A DNA stretch of 64,000 nucleotides from assembly GCA_031213475.1 (NCBI GenBank), contig JARUPZ010000016.1, forward strand, positions 8,634,270-8,698,269. The letters are read 5' to 3'. Numbering within the stretch: the first letter of the stretch is position 1; every line of letters begins with the position of its first letter. The DNA comes from Nereocystis luetkeana (taxonomy: Eukaryota; Sar; Phaeophyceae; Laminariales; Laminariaceae). The position numbers and the translations under genes are program-made. Below are positions 25,101 to 31,440 of this stretch, piece by piece. The notes under the pieces were generated by a model. That model searched no databases. It worked only from the letters and a program-made list of their open reading frames with translations, and was not told where the DNA came from.

Positions 25101-26281
25101 TGTCCGGGATGTCGACGAGTATATTATAGAAAGCGAAGAACACACACATAGACACAAATCGATTTACAACCCAGTACCGAGAAGGGTTGACCTGCAAAAC
25201 AGCAGTCCGTGTCTACTATCAGCAAGCGGCAGGATAGGATAGTGAGTTTGTCCAAGTACGGGGTGGGGCGTCTTCAAAACCTCCCATCAAGCTTGAGGCC
25301 TGGAAAAACAGTGGGTACTCGTATGTACTTCGACTATTCAATACCAGGTAGGAAGGAAACGCGCAGACATCCCGTTCTTTTGAACATCATACAGGTAACA
25401 ATCACACCAGGTAGGTGTCAGAGTTACGTTCGTAGTGGGATAATTTTATGCTTCTGTGGCCCTTGGCGCGATCTTTGGTGGAAGAAGATTTTCGTACGTA
25501 TATGCGTACACGTGTGGAGTGGTCCAGGGACGGTGCGGTCAGAAAATGGAACCAAATGGGTCCGTAGGGTACAACTACTCGTACAGCAGCAGTAGCAGTA
25601 GGGGCAGTTGTACTGGTAACTGCTGTTGTTAAGTTGTTGCGCACCCACAGAGACGCAGCAGCAAAACAAGGTGCCCTCCCTCTTTTCCGACACCCATTGC
25701 AAAGCAGTCGCCCGAACGCGCAACCAAAACGATGCAGCGCTTCCTGCCGACTTGTTGCAATGGTCTGCCGTCGCCCCCGCCCCGCCCCCCTTGTAAATCA
25801 CATGACAACCAACCAAAAAGCAACAGATGTGACAACAAAAAGCCTCGTACTGCGGAAAGTTCGTACTGAAAAGATGCAGATGATGCTGTCGTATATATAC
25901 AGAGCTCGTTGTTGCACACAAACAACTGCTGCTGTGGTGCCTCACCTTGTAGCACTTGGAGGAGCAGTATCTGATGAGGCACCTGGGGCACGAGTAGTCT
26001 GCCGAAGCACGCGTGCACACCGAGCAAACTCTCCCGGCCGCCGCCTGCCGAGACCCTGACGAGCCTCCTCCTTCAGCGCGCACACCCCCCCCCCTGTCAC
26101 CAATGCCGGGGAAAATAATATTGACTTGGGCGCCGCCAATTGCTTGTTTCTCAGCTCGTGCTGTGCCAGTGCCCACCACGTCGAATTTCTTGACACGGCG
26201 AGATCCTGGCCTTGGCCTGACTGTCACCGGCGTGATTCCAATGGACGACCGCTGCCAGTCTGGCTGAGAGGAGCCCGTCAT
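8347..26281 (-). CDS. ZNHIT2: ZNHIT2, HIT zinc-finger protein (3 exons, complete)
   Basis: Exons 26281-25946, 10957-9350 and 8613-8347 join in phase 0 to give 736 residues. The HIT finger has Cys at about 86, 89, 98, 101, 106, 110, His114 and Cys118; its last His and Cys lie on exon 2. Residues about 367-397 (TEEEKGRFLRELASG, then PWEPWW) match the conserved central block. VDLVYAYVLAARLYNG and a C-terminal basic block ending in GYFLLWA match the ZNHIT2 C-terminal region. Introns are 14,988 bp (GT-AG, donor AAG/GTGAGG) and 736 bp (CAG/GTTAGT). ZNHIT2 is known to link the R2TP/HSP90 co-chaperone to U5 snRNP assembly. The protein is longer than the human one (about 400 residues) because of low-complexity Glu, Gln and Gly-Pro inserts. 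The ATG at 26281 is the first in-frame ATG before the finger; an upstream in-frame extension has no ATG. The gene diverges from rsmG. Confidence 0.92.
8614..9349 (-). other. ZNHIT2 intron 2, 736 bp
   Basis: GT-AG intron. It contains a GT-rich minisatellite (about 8628-8712) and the best copy of the poly-G-associated dispersed repeat (8705-8915). Confidence 0.85.
8705..8915 (+). repeat. Family P, copy 3, in ZNHIT2 intron 2
   Basis: The most complete copy besides copy 1, preceded by a G-rich tract. Confidence 0.75.
9350..10957 (-). CDS. ZNHIT2: ZNHIT2 exon 2 (finger end, linker, central conserved block)
   Basis: It opens THGSGCTEAFFRNHV after an acceptor AG at 10959-10958, completing the HIT finger as in CYRTHGTC of the human protein. 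It is 536 codons long and carries poly-Glu and poly-Gln tracts and a Gly-Pro-Met/Ile repeat at about residues 331-360. It ends LRQ at a CAG/GTTAGT donor. The (TCC)n and (CTG)n tracts on the plus strand are codons for these low-complexity runs. Long open frames on the opposite strand are shadows of this exon. Confidence 0.92.
12157..12497 (+). mobile_element. tRNA-derived SINE, copy 2
   Basis: A-box-like TGGCTTAGTAGG and B box GGGTTCAAGTCTC in the head. The body shares blocks with copy 1 (GGCACG.ACCG, TGTGACC, GAGTTA) and ends A-rich. It is a related subfamily. Confidence 0.8.
12545..12620 (-). repeat. Short repeat family Q, copy 1
   Basis: CCGTCTCGAAAGGGACGCGT then GGTCAATGG; complement of the motif seen twice at 19735-19885 and again at 31125-31195. 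Confidence 0.65.
12646..12738. repeat. Foldback element (family B), copy 1
   Basis: About 95 bp, nearly palindromic. Arms are of type CCCTTTTAG..CCGCAGTCCCGTTTTGGG, with CCCAAAACGGGACTGCGG on the other side. Confidence 0.85.
13013..13107. repeat. Foldback element (family B), copy 2
   Basis: Same palindromic arms as copy 1, centred on a CAAATTCCAAGTACTTTG spacer. Confidence 0.85.
13500..13800. repeat. CTCTTAAACCG duplication around a MITE
   Basis: GTGCAGTACTGCTCTTAAACC occurs in near-identical context on both sides of MITE copy 1 (about 13557 and 13746), with several CTCTTAAACCG motifs. Confidence 0.7.
13611..13715. mobile_element. TA MITE (family A), copy 1
   Basis: Terminal inverted repeats TCACGGGGGACCATAG and its complement, flanked by TA on both sides; orientation with AGGACCTACGG first. 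It lies within duplicated CTCTTAAACCG-rich DNA. Confidence 0.88.
14640..15850. repeat. 1.1-kb dispersed element, copy 1
   Basis: It begins ACAAGGCGCTTCGCTC and ends before an AT microsatellite. It matches 20955-22090 in blocks. On the minus strand both copies share a reading EYVRV(H/Y)KG then IQAVLIFATTL, then a (V/E)KLAN(E/D)GHG-like segment followed by GGTGAGC, which looks like an exon end with donor. Confidence 0.75.
15960..16510. repeat. Tandem array of three units of about 175 bp
   Basis: The marker AAGCACAGAC lies at 16021, 16200 and 16372, giving periods of 179 and 172. The 7-bp difference is exactly CCTGGTA, present in the first two units and absent in the third. Confidence 0.92.
16572..16675. 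repeat. Foldback element (family B), copy 3
   Basis: TCCCGTTTTGGGGGCAAAC on the left and CCCAAAACGGGACTGCGG on the right. It directly follows a 175-bp tandem array. Confidence 0.82.
17406..17690. repeat. 191-bp tandem duplication
   Basis: The block TCGACGGTCGGATTGAAAG at about 17407 is repeated in diverged form at about 17598, each followed by ATGAACGCCTTCT and GCAATGCAGCCCTTTGAA. Confidence 0.85.
18145..18467. mobile_element. hAT-like MITE with telomere-type repeats, copy 1
   Basis: 323 bp with imperfect terminal inverted repeats of about 37 bp, starting GAGGACC and ending CCTACTC. It is flanked by an exact 8-bp duplication CTATCTGC (18137-18144 and 18468-18475). A CCCTAA array of about five units lies near 18253-18285. 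Confidence 0.9.
19089..19169. repeat. (GTT)n microsatellite
   Basis: About 26 uninterrupted GTT units in ZNHIT2 intron 1. Confidence 0.97.
19735..19885 (+). repeat. Short repeat family Q, two tandem copies
   Basis: Two units containing GGGCGTACT, TTTGTT, TTGAC and CGCATCCCTTTCGAGA, about 75 bp each. Confidence 0.65.
19886..20954. other. ZNHIT2 intron 1 segment without recognised repeat
   Basis: I see no gene or repeat copy here apart from one TACCTGGTA at 20634. Confidence 0.5.
20955..22090. repeat. 1.1-kb dispersed element, copy 2
   Basis: Same order of blocks as copy 1, also between AT microsatellites. The minus-strand coding-like segments are preserved but no complete gene is present; broken frames suggest a captured or decayed gene fragment. 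Confidence 0.75.
22165..22455. repeat. Dispersed repeat family D, copy 3
   Basis: Same block order, with GATCATACA triplicated. It is adjacent to copy 4. Confidence 0.75.
22560..22805. repeat. Dispersed repeat family D, copy 4
   Basis: Starts GGATAGACAGATCATGATCT and shares CCTACCCAGGAAGCGTGTCC with copy 5. Confidence 0.75.
22955..23276. mobile_element. hAT-like MITE with telomere-type repeats, copy 2
   Basis: 322 bp, about 90% identical to copy 1 by eye, in the same orientation. It is flanked by an exact 8-bp duplication ATTATTTT (22947-22954 and 23277-23284). The internal CCCTAA array lies near 23065-23097. Confidence 0.9.
23382..23499. mobile_element. TA MITE (family A), copy 2
   Basis: Same family and orientation as copy 1. 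Its left arm carries 7 extra bases, TCTGGTA, relative to its own right arm. Confidence 0.88.
23795..23906. mobile_element. TA MITE (family A), copy 3
   Basis: Nearly perfect inverted repeats. The left arm has 7 extra bases, CCAGGTA, after TTAATA, which are absent from the right arm. Confidence 0.9.
23907..25945. other. ZNHIT2 intron 1 segment near exon 1
   Basis: No gene recognised; it contains TACCWGGTA at 24216, 25015 and 25342. Confidence 0.5.
25946..26281 (-). CDS. ZNHIT2: ZNHIT2 exon 1 (first six zinc ligands)
   Basis: It encodes 112 residues starting MTGSSQPDW and ending at CSSKCYK. The motif CSVCTRASADYSCPRC gives four zinc ligands and RYCSSKC the next two. The donor GTGAGG follows directly after the AAG codon (phase 0), so the final His and Cys of the finger must come from exon 2. 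Confidence 0.92.
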
Positions 26282-26522
26282 AGTCTGATGGCTGTGGTGA
26301 ACAGAATTCGCTGCTGATATTAGGGCTTGTGGCGTTGTGTTGTTGTGCGGTGTCGGCTTGCGCGCAGGGCGCGGGTTTGGGTTTGAGGGCAATAATTAGT
26401 TGCCCTGTAAAGAGACGCCCCGGCTGTGATGTGGAACTCCTCGACTACGTTGGTTGGCATCAAAACTACAAAACTACGGTCTGCGTGTCGGCTGTGGTGG
26501 ACGTCTCCACAGCCTCGACACC
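26282..26522. promoter_or_regulatory. Divergent promoter between ZNHIT2 and rsmG
   Basis: Only 241 bp separate the two start codons, so both promoters and both 5' UTRs lie here. No TATA box is obvious. A 25-bp inverted repeat at 26490-26514 (arms GGCTGTGG and CCACAGCC around GACGTC) lies just before the rsmG ATG and could be a hairpin or a palindromic factor site. Promoter function is inferred from gene layout only. Confidence 0.6.
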
Positions 26523-27453
26523 ATGCGGGCACGAGACGCATTAGTGGTGGCTTTGCTTTCTTGCGGTGGAGACGTCCCCACTAGCACGTCGTTCTTGTTC
26601 TCTCCTCCAAGCTGGACGGCAGCATCAGCAACAACAAGTCGGGGCTACCACACCAACAGCAGCTACCCATGCCAAAGAACTGCCTCCACACGTCCAGGCT
26701 TATGTTGCGGAAGACACCACGCACGGCTTCGGTCCAGGCTCCCGCACAGCAGAGCGTTCGACGAAGAAGCCGTGCAGCATTACGCTGACGGTGATCTCGA
26801 AAGACTCTCACGCAGCGAGCTCCAGGCGCTGTGCAAGGAGCTCGGTGTGCGAGCGGTTGGGAAGACGTCTGAGCTCTTGACGAGACTGCAACATCACCAT
26901 CAACATCAAGAACATGCGCAGCAGCAGTCCTTGGCAGAAGCTTCCTTCCCCTCCTCCTCCTCCTTCCCCATCGACGACCATGCCCCAGCAACGACACTGG
27001 TCGGCGACAGCAGTCGTGCGGGGCCCACTACCACCACGCTTGACGATGTCCTAAGCACACCTGATCGTCGTTCCTCCGCTACTACGACTACTTCTGCCGA
27101 CCTGGAATCCACACCAACAACGACAACAACAACCGCGGCAGCCATGTCAGCATCATCGCCCTTATCACTTGACGGAGAAGCTTTGATGGATCGGCCGCTG
27201 GTGGCAGGTGGCGAGGACGACGAGAACGCAGAAGCAATCATCCCCGATTTTCTGCTGGATGGGATGCGACCGGCGTTTGAGGAGCTTTCCGACGATCAGT
27301 GGGAGCAAGTGGGGATGCTGGGGGAGCTGTTGACGGAGTGGAACGGGAGGGTAAACCTCATCTCCAGGAAGGATATCGCCAACGTTTTGCCGCGACACGT
27401 GATCCCGTGCCTTGCCATGGCCAAGGCTCTGAACCTCCAAGACGGCGTAGACG
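26523..27453 (+). CDS. rsmG: rsmG exon 1
   Basis: 310 codons plus one base: presequence, SAP-like motif, Thr/Ser-rich linker and the N-terminal RsmG helices. The donor is GACG/GTGAGA (phase 1). Confidence 0.9.
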
Positions 27454-29457
27454 GTGAGAGATGGAAAGGGGGTGTTTGGCCCCGTTCGGCGGCCAACGTT
27501 GATCGCTGTGCGGCCGCGCGGGTCTCTCTCTCTCTCTCTCTCTCTCACCACCAACAGGCCGTTTTTATTATTTTATTTTATTTCTTTCTCATCCCATTTA
27601 TTATCTTCGCCCATCTTCTTCTTCTCTCTCTCCTTCCAACTCGTAACGCAGATCCGGGGTCACATAGCAGGCTCTTCTCCCCCCTTCCCGCTACGGTCAT
27701 ACGACCGCGCGTATCCACCGCCATGGGTTCGAAACGCGACTTCCGTTTTTTTACAGCATCCGCCTACTCGTAGTCCAACAACCTTGCGCACGTCCCAATT
27801 TTTTGGGCAACCTACTCAACATGAAAATGGAAGAATTGAAGCAGTGGTTTTAATCCCTCTAGCACTGCATGCCCATTTTGGGAAATAAAATACTTGGAAA
27901 TACTGTACGTGGAGTCATATTTGGGTTTCTGTTCAACAGTGCAGCACTAAAAGAGTTATGGGCTGAAACGAACATGCCCAAAACCCGCCCGCCCCGATGC
28001 CACCCCTCTGCTACTTCCGCGACCTTATCTCGAAAATAGTATTGGATGTGGGAACGGGGGGCGGGTTGCCAGGGCTCCCCCTGGCGATCTTCTACCCGAA
28101 GGTGCAGTTCACTCTTGTTGATGGCACGGGGAAGAAGATTAAGGCTGTGCAGGACATGGCGCTCCGTTTGGGTCTCGACAATGTGCGGGCGTTTCACGTC
28201 CGGGCGGAAGAGGTGAGGGAGGGCGTGATCTCGGCCGTTGTGCGAAAGAGGAAATAAACCACCCCCTCGTCCGTTGCCTGAGCCCCTATTTGTGCCGGTG
28301 GTAACGGTTGCAACCGTTGTGTATTTTGTTTACGGTGTGACGTCATTGTTTTTTCGTTTGTCGATCGCAACGTTTGTAACGGTTGCAAGGTTTTTGTTAC
28401 GGCTGCGAAGGTCGGTTGCATCGTTATAACGTTTGCATGGCTTGGTATCGGTTCCAACGGCTACATCAGGTGTAACGGTTGCAAATTTTGTAACGGCTGT
28501 AACGGTTCTACCAGCTGCCACAGATCATGCGTCCATTTATTGCAATGGCGCATACTCGCTGCTATTTCGGAGAGAGGCAAACCATACGTGATGTACGGGA
28601 GTTACCTACGTCCACACATTTTTCAATATTTTCTTTCTGTTTTTTTGTTGGCTTTAGCTCCTATTCGTACTTTGTTTTTGTTCCTGATATTATTCGCTTG
28701 CAAATGATACGGGATGGTACACCAGGGCTCGTTATTACCGTTCCCTTGCGTGCTGGTACTGCGCCTATCATTCGATACTTGATTTCTTCCTCCATCAAGA
28801 CGCTTTATCGTTTAGCCTGTTTTGGGACCACTTACGAGATTTTTCAGGGAAATGAGCTAATAATATGAGAATACCATCATCATCAATGCCGCGTGATAAC
28901 CGTCATCATCGTTTGGCATCCTGTCATTACAGTTCCGTCATTTTGATGTTCATATGGCATATCCATTCATCAAACGCCCGCCGTTGTTGCCCGCTCAGGT
29001 CCACGAGTCGTTCGATTTCGTCATGGGCCGGGCGGTGACCGCTCTCCCCAAATTTGTCGGTTTCATTGACAAAAATTTGAAACGCAACCCACCCAGCAGC
29101 TCGCCCGCTGCCCAAGCGGAAGCCGGCGCAGCCAGCGACACCGGCAGCACAAGGGGTAGTAGCGATGGGGGGGGGAGGAGTGGAGACAGAGAAAAAGGCA
29201 TCCACCTGAAACGAGGGCTCTTGTACATGAGAGGGGAGGTGACCGCGGAGGAGTTAGCGGAGCTAGGGGCACAGCCTTCAACGGTCATCCCACTCCAACG
29301 GGACTTTGTAAGAGGTCCCGGCGGCGAGGAGGGGCCGGAGGGTAGGGAAGTGGGGGCTAGGGATAGGGGCTACTCATCCGTGTTTCATTTCACGTCGGAG
29401 GCTATCTGGAATAGAATGCCCGTGGCCGCCAGCTCGAGCGCCAGGGAGCAAGAATGA
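26523..29457 (+). CDS. rsmG: Organellar-type 16S rRNA m7G methyltransferase RsmG with SAP-like N-terminal motif (3 exons)
   Basis: Exons 26523-27453, 28040-28212 and 28999-29457 give 520 residues. The SAM-binding motif [18 protein letters not shown] (311-327), is restored across intron 1 (phase 1); FTLVD (334-338) and [13 protein letters not shown] (373-385) follow, the latter across intron 2 (phase 0). The RsmG N-terminal helix region is [16 protein letters not shown] (269-284). RsmG (GidB) N7-methylates G527 (E. coli numbering) of 16S rRNA. Residues 1-75 are rich in Arg, Ser and Thr with few acids, as in an organelle presequence; plastid or mitochondrion cannot be decided. Residues 95-122 ([16 protein letters not shown] and onward) resemble a SAP or Rho-N helix-extension-helix motif, unusual for RsmG. 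The ATG at 26523 is the first in-frame ATG. The C-terminal part has a Gly/Ser-rich insert. Confidence 0.93.
27583..27690 (-). mobile_element. SINE fragment, 5'-truncated, in rsmG intron 1
   Basis: About 105 bp almost identical to the complement of the 3' part of SINE copy 1 (about 3098-3203). The tRNA head is missing. Confidence 0.85.
27849..27958. repeat. Foldback element (family B), copy 4, in rsmG intron 1
   Basis: A diverged copy: TAATCCCTCTAGCACTGCAT on the left, GTGCAGCACTAAAAGAGTTA on the right. Confidence 0.7.
28040..28212 (+). CDS. rsmG: rsmG exon 2 (SAM-binding core)
   Basis: It starts after AAAATAG, completes a Val codon and encodes [10 protein letters not shown]. It ends HVRAEE at donor GAG/GTGAGG (phase 0). 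Confidence 0.92.
28213..28998 (+). other. rsmG intron 2 with degenerate GTAACGGTTGCAA repeats
   Basis: 786-bp GT-AG intron. From about 28296 to 28512 it consists of irregular repeats of a GTAACGGTTGCAA/CGTTTGTAACGG motif; the rest shows nothing recognisable. Confidence 0.8.
28999..29457 (+). CDS. rsmG: rsmG exon 3 (C-terminal catalytic part)
   Basis: It starts after CCGCTCAG with [19 protein letters not shown], which fits the RsmG FD-V-RA-A-L block, and ends at TGA 29455-29457. Confidence 0.92.
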   Translation, partial: VHESFDFVMGRAVTALPKFVGFIDKNLKRNPPSSSPAAQAEAGAASDTGSTRGSSDGGGRSGDREKGIHLKRGLLYMRGEVTAEELAELGAQPSTVIPLQRDFVRGPGGEEGPEGREVGARDRGYSSVFHFTSEAIWNRMPVAASSSAREQE

Positions 29458-30949
29458 CGAGAGATGAGTTTTTGTAGTTCAGCTGGTAGCTGGTAATCAG
29501 TTTGCCGACAGTAATTGCCGGCGTGAACTCCGAGTTTTTTTTAGCGGTGCTATTTCTTGGTACTCGTACGAGTAGAGCGTATGAGCTCTTTTCGTACATG
29601 AAAAGGTGAAGGAGACAAACACGGGTGTTGTGTTGATACGTCGCGGTAGGGCAACTGTGAGGGAGTAGTTGAGGGGGAAAGTGCGAGGTTGGGAGCTTCT
29701 GTCATCTAACACGCGCGCACTCTTTTCGTTATTGTCTGGTAGACACCTTTTGGGGGGCTTAGCCCCTCTAAAGGAATAGTAATATTTACAGATTGTGCAC
29801 CCTGGCCATCCGGCATTTTTCGCGGCTTTGAGCGAAGCACCAGCTGATTTTTGCTAGGATCGTCAGGGGGGTTACGGGGTGCGAGGGTCATTCCGAGTAC
29901 TTAGCTCTGCAGTACACCACAAGCTTGTCTCGGTTTTGCAAGTGCGGAAGCCTATAGGGTGTCCGCACCTATCATTAGTTATACTTCGGTGTACGGAAAT
30001 GTGTGGCGAATTCATTTTCATCTCGAATACCGAAAACTATGACGATAGGGCTTGATTTCAGTACGGACAACTAAACTCTCAATTAAGGACGCAGATAATC
30101 TACCACATAGCTCACACGGAAAATTTACAAATGCGCCGGGTGTGAGTTCCACAACACTACAGGGTATGTAAGTATACTCCTTCGAACGGACTTCCGGTAC
30201 CAAACTTATCATCCCCTAACCCAGTAGCGCCGGCCGAAGTCGGTACGCGTGGCCGACAGCGCAATGGGTTAAGCTTTGTTTTAAGTCCGGTTTCGCCTCT
30301 GACATTCCAAAAAGTGTAACAAGCAGAGTATCTACAGCCAGCCCAGGAACCGCGGCATTGATAAAGCAATCCCGTTCTCCGTTGAAACAACAATTCGGTT
30401 GCCTCCTTCCAATCGCCGCCCCCTGGCTCACTCCTGCGTGCTTCAATTCACGAAAAATCACACGTGGTGCCTACCTGACGGATGGTCAGCTCCTCGGGTC
30501 TCGAGTTGCAACAACGGGCTCAGCGGAACGCGAACCCGAGTACACAGGGGGGGGAAACAACCTCCACAAAATAGTCCACACCCCGGCATTCAACCATCTA
30601 GGCATTGCGAAACCTAAGAGGTACCTTGTACATAAGACACCCGGCCAAATTATCGTTGGGGCAAGGCACAGACAACCACGAACACCGGAGTCTACACCAA
30701 AGCGTCGAAGCAATTGGAAATCAATAGGTGTGCGAAGCGCGCCCAAAATATCGTATGGACATGATCCCCAACCCTTCGACTGTGAGGCGAATCAAGCGAG
30801 CGTTTCGTCCTTCACCTTTCGCGTTGCTCGCTGTGTACGCATGAATGGCATGCTAAAGCGGGTCCAGCTACGAATTATTTGAGCCAAACAAGCCCCACCC
30901 ATCCATATGCAAGTCTGTCTTGCAATGGCCTCCTGGTGGGATGTAGCTC
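29458..30949. other. Gap between convergent rsmG and TFIP11
   Basis: Unique-looking DNA. A plus-strand open frame at 30358-30882 (174 codons, no ATG at its start) has balanced composition but no domain I recognise. It could be a decayed element or chance. Confidence 0.4.
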
Positions 30950-31115
30950 ATCCTTCATGCAACTATCTCAACACCTCTCGGCGCTTCTTTCGCTTGGTGC
31001 AAGCAGTGTCTGCCTAATCGGTGACAACCCGACATGCTCCGTCTCAGCATTGTAGGAATGCGAGGGTCTATGGTCATACGACTACTGCCATGCCTGACAT
31101 GAGTACCCCCCCCTC
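30950..31115 (-). repeat. Family P, copy 4 (reverse)
   Basis: GGTCTATGGTCATACGACTA core followed by a C-run; between rsmG and TFIP11. Confidence 0.72.
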
Positions 31116-31124
31116 CCCTCCGTT

Positions 31125-31195
31125 TCAAAAGGGATGCATGGTCAATAGTCAAATGACGAACGCAAGCAATGAGCGAGTACGCCCCTCGCCCCCCG
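31125..31195 (-). repeat. Short repeat family Q, copy 4
   Basis: CCGTTTCAAAAGGGATGCAT, then GGTCAATAGTCAAATGACG and GCGAGTACGCCCC. Confidence 0.62.
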
Positions 31196-31221
31196 CCAAA
31201 GCTATTTGTAATCCCAAGAAG

Positions 31222-31440
31222 CTAATCAAGCCCGCCGAACGAACTCGAACCGCCCCCATTTCTTTGAGCGGCGCCCCCAGCCCCCCCAGACGCAGCACCA
31301 CCAGCGGCGGCAGGTCTGTTTCCCGTGAGAGCCAAGAGATCGTCAAGACCGACGGGAGACCAAAGCCCGGAACCCTTGGGGGTCTCGGTAAAGGCGACAC
31401 TTTGGTCTAGGTAGACGGAGATACCACCAAAGGCGTAGAT
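31222..31440 (-). CDS. TFIP11: TFIP11 exon n (C-terminus)
   Basis: After CGTCACCAG it reads IYAFGGISVYLDQSVAF, then GLWSPVGLDDLLALTG, and a Gly/Ala-rich tail ending FGGLD with TAG at 31224-31222. It corresponds to the last residues of human TFIP11 (LYTFGRIVIYID...WVPTSLQSLID). Confidence 0.95.
   Translation of the reverse strand: MYAFGGISVYLDQSVAFTETPKGSGLWSPVGLDDLLALTGNRPAAAGGAASGGAGGAAQRNGGGSSSFGGLD

Larger units (their letters stand above)
10958..25945 (-). other. ZNHIT2 intron 1, 14,988 bp
   Basis: GT-AG intron inside the zinc-finger motif. It holds a SINE, two hAT-like MITEs, three copies of the TA MITE, three foldback elements, two copies of a 1.1-kb repeat, tandem duplications and a long GTT microsatellite. 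No further exon is needed, because the flanking exons join in phase and complete the finger. Confidence 0.85.
27454..28039 (+). other. rsmG intron 1
   Basis: 586-bp GT-AG intron holding a CT microsatellite, a 5'-truncated antisense SINE (about 27583-27690) and a foldback element (about 27849-27958). Confidence 0.85.
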
